Below, in pieces: positions 1-7,681 of a stretch of DNA of 64,000 bases. Made by a program: the position numbers and the translations under genes. This stretch comes from Pseudonocardia sediminis (lineage in GTDB: Bacteria > Actinomycetota > Actinomycetes > Mycobacteriales > Pseudonocardiaceae). The notes under the pieces were generated by a model that did not search any database, was not told the origin of the DNA, and saw nothing but the letters and a program-made list of their open reading frames with translations. The stretch lies in the NCBI RefSeq assembly GCF_004217185.1, contig NZ_SHKL01000001.1, forward strand, positions 5,764,001-5,828,000, in the 5' to 3' direction. The number at the start of each line of letters is the position of its first letter. Within the stretch, counting starts at the first letter, position 1.

Positions 1-33
1 CGCTCACCGCTCCGCATCGCCCGGTCGTCCGTC

Positions 34-1626
34 TCAGCCCACCGTGAACCGGCGCGACGGCCAGCCCGTGGCGCCGTCGGGGATCGGGTCCGCCCGCTGG
101 TCGGTCTGGGTCGACCCGTCGGCGTCCGTGGCCCGGCACTCCACCGTCGGACGTCCGGCGGGCAGATCCAGCACGGCCTTCCACATCCGCCAGGTGTCGC
201 CGCCGGGTGTCGCGGCCAGCGACGCCTCCTGCCACGGGCCGCCGTCCACACGGACCTCGACGCGGGAGATCCCCCGCGGCTGCGACCAGGCCGACCCGGC
301 GATCGTCACCGGTCCGGCCGGCACGCTCGCGAACGCGCCCGGGACGTCGATCCGGGCGCCGGTCTTGATCGGGCCGAGCACGCCCCAGCCCTGGTCGATC
401 CAGTACGCCTGCCGGTCGGCGAACGTCGTCAGCTCGATCTGCTCGAGCCACTTCGTCGCCGAGACGTAGCCGTAGAGGCCGGGCACGACGATCCGCACCG
501 GGAAGCCGTGCTCGCGGGGCAGCGCCTCGCCGTTCATGCCGACCGCGAGCAGCGCGCCGCGGCCGGGTTCGAGCAGCACCGACGTCGGGCTGCCGGCCGT
601 CCAGCCGTCGGTGCTGGTGGACAGGACCTGGTCGGCGCCGGGCAGCGGCCCCGCCTCGAGCAGCAGCTCGCGCAGGTCGACGCCGACGAACCGGGCGTTC
701 GAGACGAGATCGCCGCCGACCTCGTTCGACACGCACGTCATCGTGACCCAGCGCTCGACGAGCGGGCGGCGCATCAGGTCGTCGAACCCGATGTCCAGCT
801 CGCGGGCGACCATCCCGTGCACCCGCAGGCGCCAGGACTCGGCGGTCAGCGACGGCACCCGCAGCGCGGTGTCGATCCGGTAGAAGTCGGCGTTCGCGGT
901 GGCGAACCGGGTCACGCCGGCGTCGGGGAGGTCGACGCCCGGCGGCAGCGCGGGCGCCCGGGTGACCGTCGCCGTGGCCAGGCGCCGGGTCACCGCGTCC
1001 CGCGACGCCGCGGGGCCCCCGGTCGCCGAGAGCCCCGAGCCCAGGCCCACCCCGGCCGCACCGGCGAGGAGCCCGCCCAGACCGGCGGCCGAGCCCGCGG
1101 CCAGCAGGCGGCGCCGGGTCAGCCCGGCGGCGGGCTCGCGCTGCCGGCCCGCCCGCAGCCCGACCCGGTGCAGCCGCCGGAACGCCCACACCGCGGAGAA
1201 CAGGGCCGCGGCCGGGGCGAGCAGGTCCAGCGGGCCGAACGACGACCCGGTCGCGACCGCGGCCACCCCGACGACGCCCAGTCCGGCGAGAACCCCCGAG
1301 CCCGGACGCTCGTCGCGGCGCGAGACCAGCCCGGCCACGGCGCCGACGACGACCAGCAGCACGACGATCCCGGCGATCAGGACGGCCTTGTCCGCGGTGC
1401 CGAACGTCGAGGTCGCGAACTCGACCAGCGGCTGCGGGGACAGGTTGATCACCCGGTCCCCCACCGCCAGCAGCGGCGCCGACGACGGCGAGAAGAGCCC
1501 GGCGACGAGCTGCCCGGCCCCGACGCCGAGCACCGTGGCGGCCAGACCGATCCCGGCGGCCTGCCCGGTGGCGAGCCGCGCGGGCGCGGGCGTCGTGGGG
1601 GCGGGCGGGGAGGTCGTCGACGTCAC
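34..1626 (-). CDS. Membrane-anchored molybdopterin oxidoreductase, sulfite oxidase family
   Basis: The 530-residue protein has four hydrophobic helices near residues 23-45, 82-101, 111-130 and 134-150. A twin-arginine-like RRR at about 171 and a fifth hydrophobic stretch follow, then a soluble domain from about 220. That domain carries the family motif TMTCVSNEVGG; Cys298 is the expected molybdenum ligand. The C-terminal 100 residues look like the Ig-like dimerisation domain of sulfite oxidases. The catalytic domain is probably exported and membrane-tethered; the substrate is unknown. The start is GTG with a weak ribosome site. Molybdate uptake and moaA/moaD genes lie at 49-54 kb. The family call is firm, the physiological role is not. 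Confidence 0.85.
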   Translation of the reverse strand: MTSTTSPPAPTTPAPARLATGQAAGIGLAATVLGVGAGQLVAGLFSPSSAPLLAVGDRVINLSPQPLVEFATSTFGTADKAVLIAGIVVLLVVVGAVAGLVSRRDERPGSGVLAGLGVVGVAAVATGSSFGPLDLLAPAAALFSAVWAFRRLHRVGLRAGRQREPAAGLTRRRLLAAGSAAGLGGLLAGAAGVGLGSGLSATGGPAASRDAVTRRLATATVTRAPALPPGVDLPDAGVTRFATANADFYRIDTALRVPSLTAESWRLRVHGMVARELDIGFDDLMRRPLVERWVTMTCVSNEVGGDLVSNARFVGVDLRELLLEAGPLPGADQVLSTSTDGWTAGSPTSVLLEPGRGALLAVGMNGEALPREHGFPVRIVVPGLYGYVSATKWLEQIELTTFADRQAYWIDQGWGVLGPIKTGARIDVPGAFASVPAGPVTIAGSAWSQPRGISRVEVRVDGGPWQEASLAATPGGDTWRMWKAVLDLPAGRPTVECRATDADGSTQTDQRADPIPDGATGWPSRRFTVG

Positions 1627-1688
1627 GGAGCTGCCTTCGGTGCGGGATCACCCGCCGGTTCGGCGGACATCACCCATCATGCGCCGGA

Positions 1689-1943
1689 TCACGACAGGGC
1701 CGCGCGCAGCCGCTCCTCCTCCACGCGCCAGAAGCCGTGCTCGCGGCCGTCGACGAGGATCACCGGGACCCGGTCGCCGTACTCGGCGCGCAGCTCGGGG
1801 TCGGTGTCGACGTCGACGGTGTCCCACGGCACCGACAGCTCGGCGCAGATCCGCGCCACCTCCTCCGCCGCGACGTCGCAGAGATGGCAGCCCTGACGGC
1901 TCAGGACACGGACGGCGTGCGCGCTCACACCCGGCCCGCTCAC
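1689..1943 (-). CDS. Glutaredoxin-like thiol-disulfide protein
   Basis: This small protein (84 residues) has a CHLC redox motif near its N-terminus and a cis-Pro segment (RVPVIL), which is the layout of the glutaredoxin/DUF836 family. The GTG at 1943 overlaps the TGA of the upstream acyl-CoA ligase as GTGA, so the two are probably translationally coupled; a second GTG at 1928 is possible. In M. tuberculosis a glutaredoxin-like gene (Rv0508, from memory) sits at the equivalent point beside the SerB1 phosphatase. A role in mycothiol- or thioredoxin-linked reduction is inference. Confidence 0.8.
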   Translation of the reverse strand: MSGPGVSAHAVRVLSRQGCHLCDVAAEEVARICAELSVPWDTVDVDTDPELRAEYGDRVPVILVDGREHGFWRVEEERLRAALS

Positions 1944-3511
1944 AGCTGGGCCAGGGTGCGGCGGGCGATCTTGCCGGTCGGCGTGCGGGGCAGCTCCTCG
2001 GCGAAGGTGACCACCGCCGGGCGCTTGAACCGGGCGAGCCGGACCGCGCAGTGCTCGCGCACCTGCTCCTCGGTCAGCCCGGACCCCGGCGCGGCCACCA
2101 CGACGGCCTTCACCGCCGCGCCGGTCCGGTCGTCCGGCACCCCGACGACGGCGACCTCGGCCACCGCGTCCAGCTCGCCGACGACCTGCTCGACCTCGCG
2201 CGGGTAGACGTTGAACCCGTTCACGATCACCAGGTCCGACGATCGGTCGACCAGGTGCAGGTCGCCGTCGGCGTCGAGGTAGCCGACGTCGGCGGTGCGG
2301 AACCAGCCGTCGGCGTCCGGGCCGCCGTGCCCGTCCGGCCAGTAGCCGGAGAACAGGTTGGGCCCACGCAGTGCGATCAGGCCGGTGTCGTCGGTCGGGT
2401 CCGACCCGTCGTCGATCAGCTCCTCGGGGTCGTCGGGCTCCGGCTCGTCGGTGACCAGCGGGGCGCCGTCCGAGTCCACCAGCCGCATCTCGACCCCGGG
2501 CAGCGCCCGCCCGACCGCACCGGCCTTCGGGGGACGGCCCAGGTCGTTCGTCGTGATCACCGGCCCGCCCTCGGACAGGCCGTAGCCCTCGTGCAGGGAC
2601 AGCCCGGTCGCCTCGCGGAACGCGGTCAGCCACGCGGCCGGCAGCGGCGCGCCGCCGGAGGTGCAGAGCCGGACACCGCCGAACGCCTCGCGCAACTGCG
2701 GCGCGGGCACGTCGAGCAGCGCCCGGAACATCGACGGCACCCCGGCCACGACGCTGACCCGCGTCGACACCAGCACCTCCGCCGTGCGCGCGGGGTCGAA
2801 CCGGCCGGGCAGCACGACGGTCGCCCCGGCCCAGCAGACCTGCAGCAGGCCGGCGGCCATCCCGTAGACGTGGAACAGCGGCAGCGCGAGCAGCACCCGG
2901 TCGTTCGGCGTGACCGGCGCCGGGCGCAGGGCCGCGGTCTGCTCGCGGTTGGCCAGCAGGGCGCGGTGCGAGAGCTGCACCCCGCGCGGTCGCCCGGTGG
3001 TGCCGGAGGTGAAGACCAGGACCGCGAGCGCCTCGCCGCCCCACTCTTCCGGGGTGTGCTCCGGCGCCGGGCCGCCGGGTGCGGCGTCCGGGTCGGGTGG
3101 GCCGAGCAGACGGGCCCCCGCCTCGGCCGCCGCCTCGGCGGTGGCGGTCTCGGCCTCCTCGGCGACGACGACGGACGGCCCCGCCTGGGAAAAGATGACG
3201 TCCAGCTCGCGGCGCACGGAGCCCGGCCCGACCGGGACCGCCACCGCGTCCGCGCGCAGTGCGCCGAACAGCGCGACGCAGAACCCGGCGCCGTCCGGCA
3301 GCGCGATCACCACGCGGTCACCCGGCCGCACCCCGGCCCCGCGCAGGCGGGCGGCCTCGGCGGTGGCCGCGGCGTCGAGGGCGGACCAGGTCAGCGTCGT
3401 CCCCGCCGTCACGTCGACGACGGCGTCGGAGTCCGGACGGTCGGCGGCCGCGCGGGTCAGCAGGTCCGCGACGTGCACCGGAGCCGGGCGGTCGGGGCCG
3501 GAGCTGGTCAC
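1940..3511 (-). CDS. AMP-dependent acyl-CoA synthetase/ligase
   Basis: The 523-residue protein is an ANL-superfamily adenylating enzyme. It has the AMP-binding P-loop TSGTTGRPRG, the motif EGYGLSEGGP, a hinge region (GWFRTADVG) and a C-terminal catalytic lysine context (PRTPTGKIARR). It should activate a carboxylic acid, probably a fatty acid, to acyl-AMP and then acyl-CoA. The frame is open beyond the start, but GTG at 3511 is chosen because AGGAGG lies 9 bases upstream. An acidic insertion near residue 390 (EPEPDDPEELIDDG) is unusual. It is followed by the overlapping glutaredoxin gene. Substrate not determinable. Confidence 0.88.
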   Translation of the reverse strand: MTSSGPDRPAPVHVADLLTRAAADRPDSDAVVDVTAGTTLTWSALDAAATAEAARLRGAGVRPGDRVVIALPDGAGFCVALFGALRADAVAVPVGPGSVRRELDVIFSQAGPSVVVAEEAETATAEAAAEAGARLLGPPDPDAAPGGPAPEHTPEEWGGEALAVLVFTSGTTGRPRGVQLSHRALLANREQTAALRPAPVTPNDRVLLALPLFHVYGMAAGLLQVCWAGATVVLPGRFDPARTAEVLVSTRVSVVAGVPSMFRALLDVPAPQLREAFGGVRLCTSGGAPLPAAWLTAFREATGLSLHEGYGLSEGGPVITTNDLGRPPKAGAVGRALPGVEMRLVDSDGAPLVTDEPEPDDPEELIDDGSDPTDDTGLIALRGPNLFSGYWPDGHGGPDADGWFRTADVGYLDADGDLHLVDRSSDLVIVNGFNVYPREVEQVVGELDAVAEVAVVGVPDDRTGAAVKAVVVAAPGSGLTEEQVREHCAVRLARFKRPAVVTFAEELPRTPTGKIARRTLAQL

Positions 3512-3697
3512 GATGCGATTCCTCCTACGGGATCTCCTCAGCGGACCGGACCAGTCTCCCAAAGCCGCGGGGAGACCGGGCCCGGGCGGGTCCGCGGAGG
3601 GCGATAGCGTGCGTACCCGTGAGGCCCGACACGTTCCCCACCGCTCGTCGTCCCAAACACCCCGCAGCTGAGCGGACACGCTGAGCTACCAGTGCAC

Positions 3698-3710
3698 TGA
3701 CCGCGCGTGA
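3698..3710. promoter_or_regulatory. Candidate BldD box
   Basis: TGAC-N5-GTGA is a perfect dyad with the arm spacing of the Streptomyces BldD box (TnAC ... GTnA with five bases between). The central bases do not match the preferred consensus. In Streptomyces, bldN is a direct BldD target, and this site lies upstream of the bldN-like gene. Assignment is inference. Confidence 0.35.
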
Positions 3711-3797
3711 CCGTCCACTCGTCGGACAGCGGGCACGGTAAACGGCGGCGAGTGCGATCAGACACTTGATCGCGTCGTATGCTCCGCCGCTACATGA

Positions 3798-3830
3798 GGT
3801 TCAACGCGCGAGCCTCCGGTTCGACGCGCG
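3798..3830. repeat. Two 13-bp direct repeats with 20-bp period
   Basis: GGTTCAACGCGCG (3798-3810) recurs as GGTTCGACGCGCG (3818-3830) with one mismatch. The 20-base period equals about two helical turns, as expected for a tandem operator bound on one DNA face. It lies about 230 bases upstream of the chosen sigma start. The bound protein is unknown. Confidence 0.5.
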
Positions 3831-4061
3831 TCTCACCCGAGGGAGTGGCATGCAGCTAGTCGCCAGCGCACCGCCGGCCCAGCCGCGATGCGATGACCGT
3901 TGCCGGCCCCTCCGGGATTCATGACACGGCCGATGCGACCGCAGCGGCTTCTCCGCCCGCACGTCCACCCCGACGTCCGCGACGAGTCACGGGCCACGCC
4001 CGTGTCCGACGAGGACCGGACCGACGACTCCGTCCGCCCCCAGCCGGACGGGGAGGTGTCC

Positions 4062-4820
4062 ATGCCTTCTGCTCCCCCGACCATCGCCCAGCCAGACACG
4101 GTCGACACGACCGCGCCGGCCGACGGGCCCCCGGGTTCGACCCGGGCCATGCCGTCCCCCCGCAGTCCCCGCCAGTCGGGGGCGCACCCCGCCCAGGGGC
4201 AGCCGCCCCGGGCGGAGCAGGACCACCCCGCCGGGCCTCCGGCGGGCCCCGAGGCCCAGGAACCCCCGACCGACGAGGGCAACTCCTGGGCGCTGGTCGA
4301 GGCCAGCCAGGCCGGTGACGTCCGCGCGTTCGGCGAGCTCTACGAGCGCTACCACGACGTCGTGTTCCGGTACGTCCTGTTCCGGATGGGCGACCGCTCG
4401 TTCGCCGAGGACATCACGCAGGAGACGTTCGTCCGCGCGCTGCGCCGGATCGGCTCGGTCAGCTACCAGGGCCGCGACATCGGTGCCTGGTTCGTGACGA
4501 TCGCCCGGAACCTGATCTTCGACTACGTGAAGTCCAGCCGGTACCGGCTGGAGTCCACCACCTCCGAGATCGTCGAGCTGTCCCCGGCCACCGGCGGTCC
4601 CGAACAGCAGGTGCTCGACAACGCGACGAACTCCGAGCTGCTCGCCTCGATCGACAAGCTCAACCCCGACCAGCGCGAGTGCATCCAGCTGCGGTTCCTG
4701 AAGGGACTCTCGGTCGCCGAGACCGCCGAGCTCATGGACCGCAACGAGGGCGCCGTCAAGGCCCTGCAGCATCGAGCGGTCCGTCGGCTCGCCCAGTTGC
4801 TACCGGAAGGCCTGAGATGA
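4062..4820 (+). CDS. bldN: ECF sigma factor, BldN family
   Basis: From ATG 4062 (GGGGAGG upstream, spacing 5) the protein has 252 residues; the frame is open to 3900. About 75 N-terminal residues are Pro/Ala/Gly-rich. Sigma region 2 follows (AGDVRAFGELYERYHDVVFRY, given here as AGDVRAFGELY onward; AEDITQETFVRALRRIG), then region 4 (LRFLKGLSVAETAELM, NEGAVKALQHRAVRRLAQLL). The close likeness to Streptomyces BldN, a pro-sigma factor with an approximately 86-residue N-terminal extension, the length and the anti-sigma gene downstream support the name. It should direct morphological-differentiation genes. Whether the extension is cleaved here is unknown. Its TGA overlaps a small possible ORF (ATGA). 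Confidence 0.88.
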   Translation: MPSAPPTIAQPDTVDTTAPADGPPGSTRAMPSPRSPRQSGAHPAQGQPPRAEQDHPAGPPAGPEAQEPPTDEGNSWALVEASQAGDVRAFGELYERYHDVVFRYVLFRMGDRSFAEDITQETFVRALRRIGSVSYQGRDIGAWFVTIARNLIFDYVKSSRYRLESTTSEIVELSPATGGPEQQVLDNATNSELLASIDKLNPDQRECIQLRFLKGLSVAETAELMDRNEGAVKALQHRAVRRLAQLLPEGLR

Positions 4821-4984
4821 GTGGGCCGAACGGGCTAACTGGACTCCCCGGATCCGCCACTGCGACGAATGCGCTACTCGATGCGGTGAACGGTATTTCT
4901 GCCGTAACCTCCGCGCTCCGGCGTCGTTGTGTAGACGAGCGCAGGTTGAGCGCGACGCTGATGAGCAGCGCAGGACTGCAGTGA
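4817..4984 (+). CDS. Possible 55-residue ORF between sigma and anti-sigma genes
   Basis: The ATG at 4817 overlaps the sigma stop as ATGA, and the TGA (4982-4984) overlaps a possible GTG start (4981) of the anti-sigma gene as GTGA. The translation begins MSGPNGLTGLPGSA and ends MSSAGLQ, with no recognisable domain. It could be a coupling ORF that carries ribosomes from the sigma gene to the anti-sigma gene, or chance. Codon bias is weaker than in neighbours and the region also holds a promoter, so I rate it low. Confidence 0.25.
   Translation: MSGPNGLTGLPGSATATNALLDAVNGISAVTSALRRRCVDERRLSATLMSSAGLQ
4903..4930 (+). promoter_or_regulatory. Predicted sigma-BldN promoter of the rsbN-like gene
   Basis: CGTAAC (4903-4908), 16 bases, then CGTTGT (4925-4930). 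This matches the Streptomyces sigma-BldN consensus as I recall it (CGTAAC-N16-CGTTGA) at 11 of 12 positions with exact spacing. It lies between the sigma and anti-sigma genes, so the sigma factor would drive its own antagonist, as reported for rsbN in Streptomyces. The start would be near 4937, giving a short leader. Confidence 0.75.
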
Positions 4985-4995
4985 GGACGGACGAC

Positions 4996-6489
4996 ATGCC
5001 GGGGGCATGGCACGACGACGACAGGCAGCGGGCCGAGGACGGGTACGACAACGCTCCTCCCGGCGCGTCCGCCGCGGAGGAGCTCGCGCACGAGATCGCG
5101 CTGGCAGCCGCGCTGGACCGCAGCCGCCCGTCGCTGTCCGCTGATCCACAGGCCTCCGAGCGCATGCGCCGGCGGCTCTTCGAGGCCATGGCCGAGCAGG
5201 GGCTCGGCCGGTCCGCCCCGCGCCCGCCGCACCCGGAGGACCCGACCCAGCGGATCGGCGCGCCGATCCGCGACGCGGGTCCCCTCACCGAACCGGTCGG
5301 ACGCCCGGTCCCGGCCGAGGCCGCCGCCCCGGCCCCGACCACCCCCACTCCGGCACCGACCACCCCGGCCCCCGCACCCGAGACGCCCGCGGCGTCGATC
5401 GGGCGTGCGGCCGGGGAGCGCACGCTGTCCGCGTCGGCCGGCGAGGGCCGCGTCCGCGGCCGGCGCGCCCGGCACGTGCTGCCCGACGACCACCCGGACC
5501 AGGCCGAGACCCGCGCCGAGAGCCGTCCCTCCGACGGCCGCCCGTCGGCACGCCCGTCCGCCCGCCGCCGGCCGAGCCTGCGCAAGCGCTTCGGCGTCGT
5601 CGTGACGGCCGTGGCCGCCCTGGCGGTCCTGGCCGGCGTGGCCGCGACGGCCAGCCGCAACGCACTGCCCGGCGACTCGCTCTACGGCGTCAAGCGCGTC
5701 ACCGAGACCACCGGTGGGGCGTTCACGTTCGGCGACCAGGCCGAGGCCGCCCGCCAGCTCGAGCTGGCCCGCACCCGGGTCGACGAGATCGAGAGCCTGA
5801 TGGGCCGGAGCACCCCTCCGGACCCGTCGACGGTCACCTCCGCGATCGACGACTTCGACACCGCGACCAGCAACGGCAGCCGGCTGATGCTGTCCGAGGA
5901 CCGCTCGGCGGGCGGTTCGCAGCTCGGCGACCTCCGCACCTGGGCCACGGCGCAGTCCAGCCGGATGGAGCAGCTGCGGGCGTCGATGCCGCAGACCATC
6001 GTCCCTGAGGCCGACGACTCGATCGCGCTGCTGGAGCGGGTCCTGACCCGCACCGAGGCGCTGCGGGCCCAGACCGGCTGCGCCGGGTCGGGCACCGACT
6101 CCGTCGACGACCTGGGTCCGCTGCCCTCGTCCGCGGCCTGCGTCCCGGACTCGGGCACCGCCACCTCGGAGCAGGACTCCACCGAGCCCGGGACCGGCGA
6201 GTCCGGCACCGGGTCGTCGGAGCCGCAGACCTCGACCGGCGAGTCCGGCTCGAGCTCGCCGAGCCCGTCGTCGAGCGGCTCCTCGGAGTCGCAGCAGCCG
6301 GGCCTCGGCCCGGTCCTCGGTGGCGACCCGGCCCGCTCGCAGAGCGGTGAGCCGAGCAGCCCGAGCAGCTCCTCGGGGTCGAGCTCGGACAGCTCGGCGA
6401 CGTCGACCACCGACACGCCGAAGCCGCTGCTGCCGCCGATCACGCTGCCGCCGCTGCTGCCCGGCATCGGCCCGGTCACGATCGGCTGA
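4996..6489 (+). CDS. rsbN: RsbN-like anti-sigma factor with DUF5667 domain
   Basis: The 497-residue protein has a cytoplasmic N-terminal part (about 1-65 helical, then Pro/Ala-rich to about 195), one TM helix at about 200-222 after a basic stretch (RRRPSLRKR), and an outside segment starting NALPGDSLYGVKRVTE, which is typical of DUF5667. The C-terminal 130 residues are Ser/Thr/Gly/Pro-rich and wall-spanning in character. This layout and position match RsbN, the membrane antagonist of BldN. ATG 4996 has GAGGA with spacing 8; GTG 4981 with AGGA is an alternative. A strong hairpin follows the gene. Confidence 0.8.
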   Translation: MPGAWHDDDRQRAEDGYDNAPPGASAAEELAHEIALAAALDRSRPSLSADPQASERMRRRLFEAMAEQGLGRSAPRPPHPEDPTQRIGAPIRDAGPLTEPVGRPVPAEAAAPAPTTPTPAPTTPAPAPETPAASIGRAAGERTLSASAGEGRVRGRRARHVLPDDHPDQAETRAESRPSDGRPSARPSARRRPSLRKRFGVVVTAVAALAVLAGVAATASRNALPGDSLYGVKRVTETTGGAFTFGDQAEAARQLELARTRVDEIESLMGRSTPPDPSTVTSAIDDFDTATSNGSRLMLSEDRSAGGSQLGDLRTWATAQSSRMEQLRASMPQTIVPEADDSIALLERVLTRTEALRAQTGCAGSGTDSVDDLGPLPSSAACVPDSGTATSEQDSTEPGTGESGTGSSEPQTSTGESGSSSPSPSSSGSSESQQPGLGPVLGGDPARSQSGEPSSPSSSSGSSSDSSATSTTDTPKPLLPPITLPPLLPGIGPVTIG

Positions 6490-6513
6490 CCGAACGACAC
6501 GGCACCGCCGGAC

Positions 6514-6545
6514 GGGGCCGCCCCAGCACACGCTGTGGCGGCCCC
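6514..6545 (+). terminator. Hairpin terminator after the anti-sigma gene
   Basis: A 9-bp stem (GGGGCCGCC/GGCGGCCCC) encloses a second 4-bp stem (CAGC/GCTG) with loop ACAC. There is no T-run, as is usual for GC-rich actinobacterial terminators. It starts 25 bases after the stop codon. Confidence 0.7.
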
Positions 6546-6645
6546 GCCGTCGTCCCGGGGTCCCCCGGTGCCCCGACGACGACGCCCCCGGCGTGACGGT
6601 CGCGGTACACGGGGGCCCCGGAGCGAGGAGCGCAGTAGGGTGACG

Positions 6646-6684
6646 ATGTTCGTGCCCGCACCCGAGAGAGGCTGGTCGTGGTGA
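6646..6684 (+). CDS. Possible 12-codon leader ORF before the HAD phosphatase
   Basis: ATG 6646 opens MFVPAPERGWSW, and its TGA (6682-6684) overlaps the GTG at 6681 of the phosphatase gene as GTGA. A TAGGGT hexamer lies just upstream (6636-6641). It could couple translation to the next gene, but it is short enough to arise by chance. Confidence 0.2.
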   Translation: MFVPAPERGWSW

Positions 6685-7652
6685 CCGATCCCGAGCCGCG
6701 CACGCCCACCGGGGACGGCGGTGCCACCGGCAACGGACGTTCCGAGGTCGCGGGAATCGCCGAGTCCGGGCAGGTCCTGGACCGGGTGACCGCCCTGGAC
6801 CCGGCACGCCGGGCCGGTGAGGCCTCCGCCGCCGCCGCGGTCGCCGCGGGCGACCACGAGGAGCACGGCGGCGACGACCCGCCGCCGGACCTCACCGCCG
6901 CGGCGTTCTTCGACTGCGACAACACGATGATGGTCGGCGCGTCGATCTTCCATTTCGCCCGCGGCCTGGCCGCGCGCAAGTTCTTCTCCGCCGCGGACAT
7001 GCGCGGCTTCGCGTGGCAGCAGCTCAAGTTCCGGGTCGGTGGCCGCGAGGACAAGGGCGGCATCGCCGGGCACCGGGACATGGCCCTGTCGTTCGTCGCG
7101 GGCCGGCCGGTCGAGGAGGTGGTGGCGATGGGCGAGGAGATCTACGACGAGCTGATGGCCGACCGCATCTGGGCCGGCACCCGGGCGCTGGCCCAGATGC
7201 ACCTCGACGCCGGGCAGCGCGTCTGGCTCGTCACCGCCACCCCGGTCGAGCTGGCCCTGATCATCGCCCGGCGTCTCGGCCTGACCGGTGCGCTCGGCAC
7301 CGTCTCCGAGAGCGTCGACGGGCTCTACACCGGCCGTCTGGTCGGCGAGATCCTGCACGGCCCGGCGAAGGCCCACGCGGTCCGCGCGCTGGCCGCGTCC
7401 GAGGGGCTGGACCTGCGCCGCTGCGCGGCCTACTCGGACTCGGTGAACGACGTGCCGATGCTCTCCGCGGTCGGCACCGCCGTCGCGGTCAACCCGGACT
7501 CGGAGCTGCGCGACGTGGCCAAGGCCCGGCAGTGGCAGGTCCGCGACTTCCGCACCGGGCGCAAGGCGGCCCGGATCGGCGTCCCGTCCGTGCTCGGCGC
7601 GGGCGCGCTGGCCGGTGCGATCGCCGCGGGCGCGGCCTACCGCAAGCGCTGA
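6678..7652 (+). CDS. HAD-IB family phosphatase (SerB1-like)
   Basis: The 324-residue protein carries HAD motif I (FFDCDNTMM), a lysine in the core domain and motif IV (SDSVNDVPML), giving the phosphoserine-phosphatase-like HAD-IB subfamily. The first 75 residues are a low-complexity acidic/Ala-rich extension. The C-terminus is hydrophobic (VLGAGALAGAIAAGAAYRKR) and may anchor the protein in the membrane. Position opposite the acyltransferase/epimerase pair matches SerB1 (Rv0505c) in M. tuberculosis. Tandem GTG codons at 6678 and 6681 follow GAGAGG. Substrate (phosphoserine or a phospholipid-type phosphate) is open. Confidence 0.85.
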   Translation: MVTDPEPRTPTGDGGATGNGRSEVAGIAESGQVLDRVTALDPARRAGEASAAAAVAAGDHEEHGGDDPPPDLTAAAFFDCDNTMMVGASIFHFARGLAARKFFSAADMRGFAWQQLKFRVGGREDKGGIAGHRDMALSFVAGRPVEEVVAMGEEIYDELMADRIWAGTRALAQMHLDAGQRVWLVTATPVELALIIARRLGLTGALGTVSESVDGLYTGRLVGEILHGPAKAHAVRALAASEGLDLRRCAAYSDSVNDVPMLSAVGTAVAVNPDSELRDVAKARQWQVRDFRTGRKAARIGVPSVLGAGALAGAIAAGAAYRKR

Positions 7653-7655
7653 GCC

Positions 7656-7680
7656 GCCCCGTCCCCTCCCGGGGTGGGGC
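7656..7680. terminator. Bidirectional hairpin between convergent genes
   Basis: GCCCC/GGGGC with an inner CCCC/GGGG stem and loop TCCC lies exactly between the convergent phosphatase and acyltransferase genes. It could terminate transcription from both sides. Confidence 0.45.
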
Positions 7681-7681
7681 C

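Larger units (their letters stand above)
3512..4061. other. Long intergenic control region upstream of the bldN-like gene
   Basis: These roughly 550 bases separate the divergent acyl-CoA ligase and sigma-factor genes. The sigma frame is open back to 3900 but lacks a good ribosome site there. The region holds a BldD-box-like dyad (3698-3710), a possible -10 hexamer TATGCT (about 3778-3783) and two near-identical 13-base direct repeats (3798-3810, 3818-3830). I see no other gene. A long leader fits a developmentally controlled sigma gene. Confidence 0.5.

Noticed and set aside
899..3607. A 902-codon open frame on the plus strand
   Set aside because: It runs antisense to the acyl-CoA ligase and sulfite-oxidase-like genes, is Arg/Pro/Gly-rich without domains, and is a shadow caused by high GC content.
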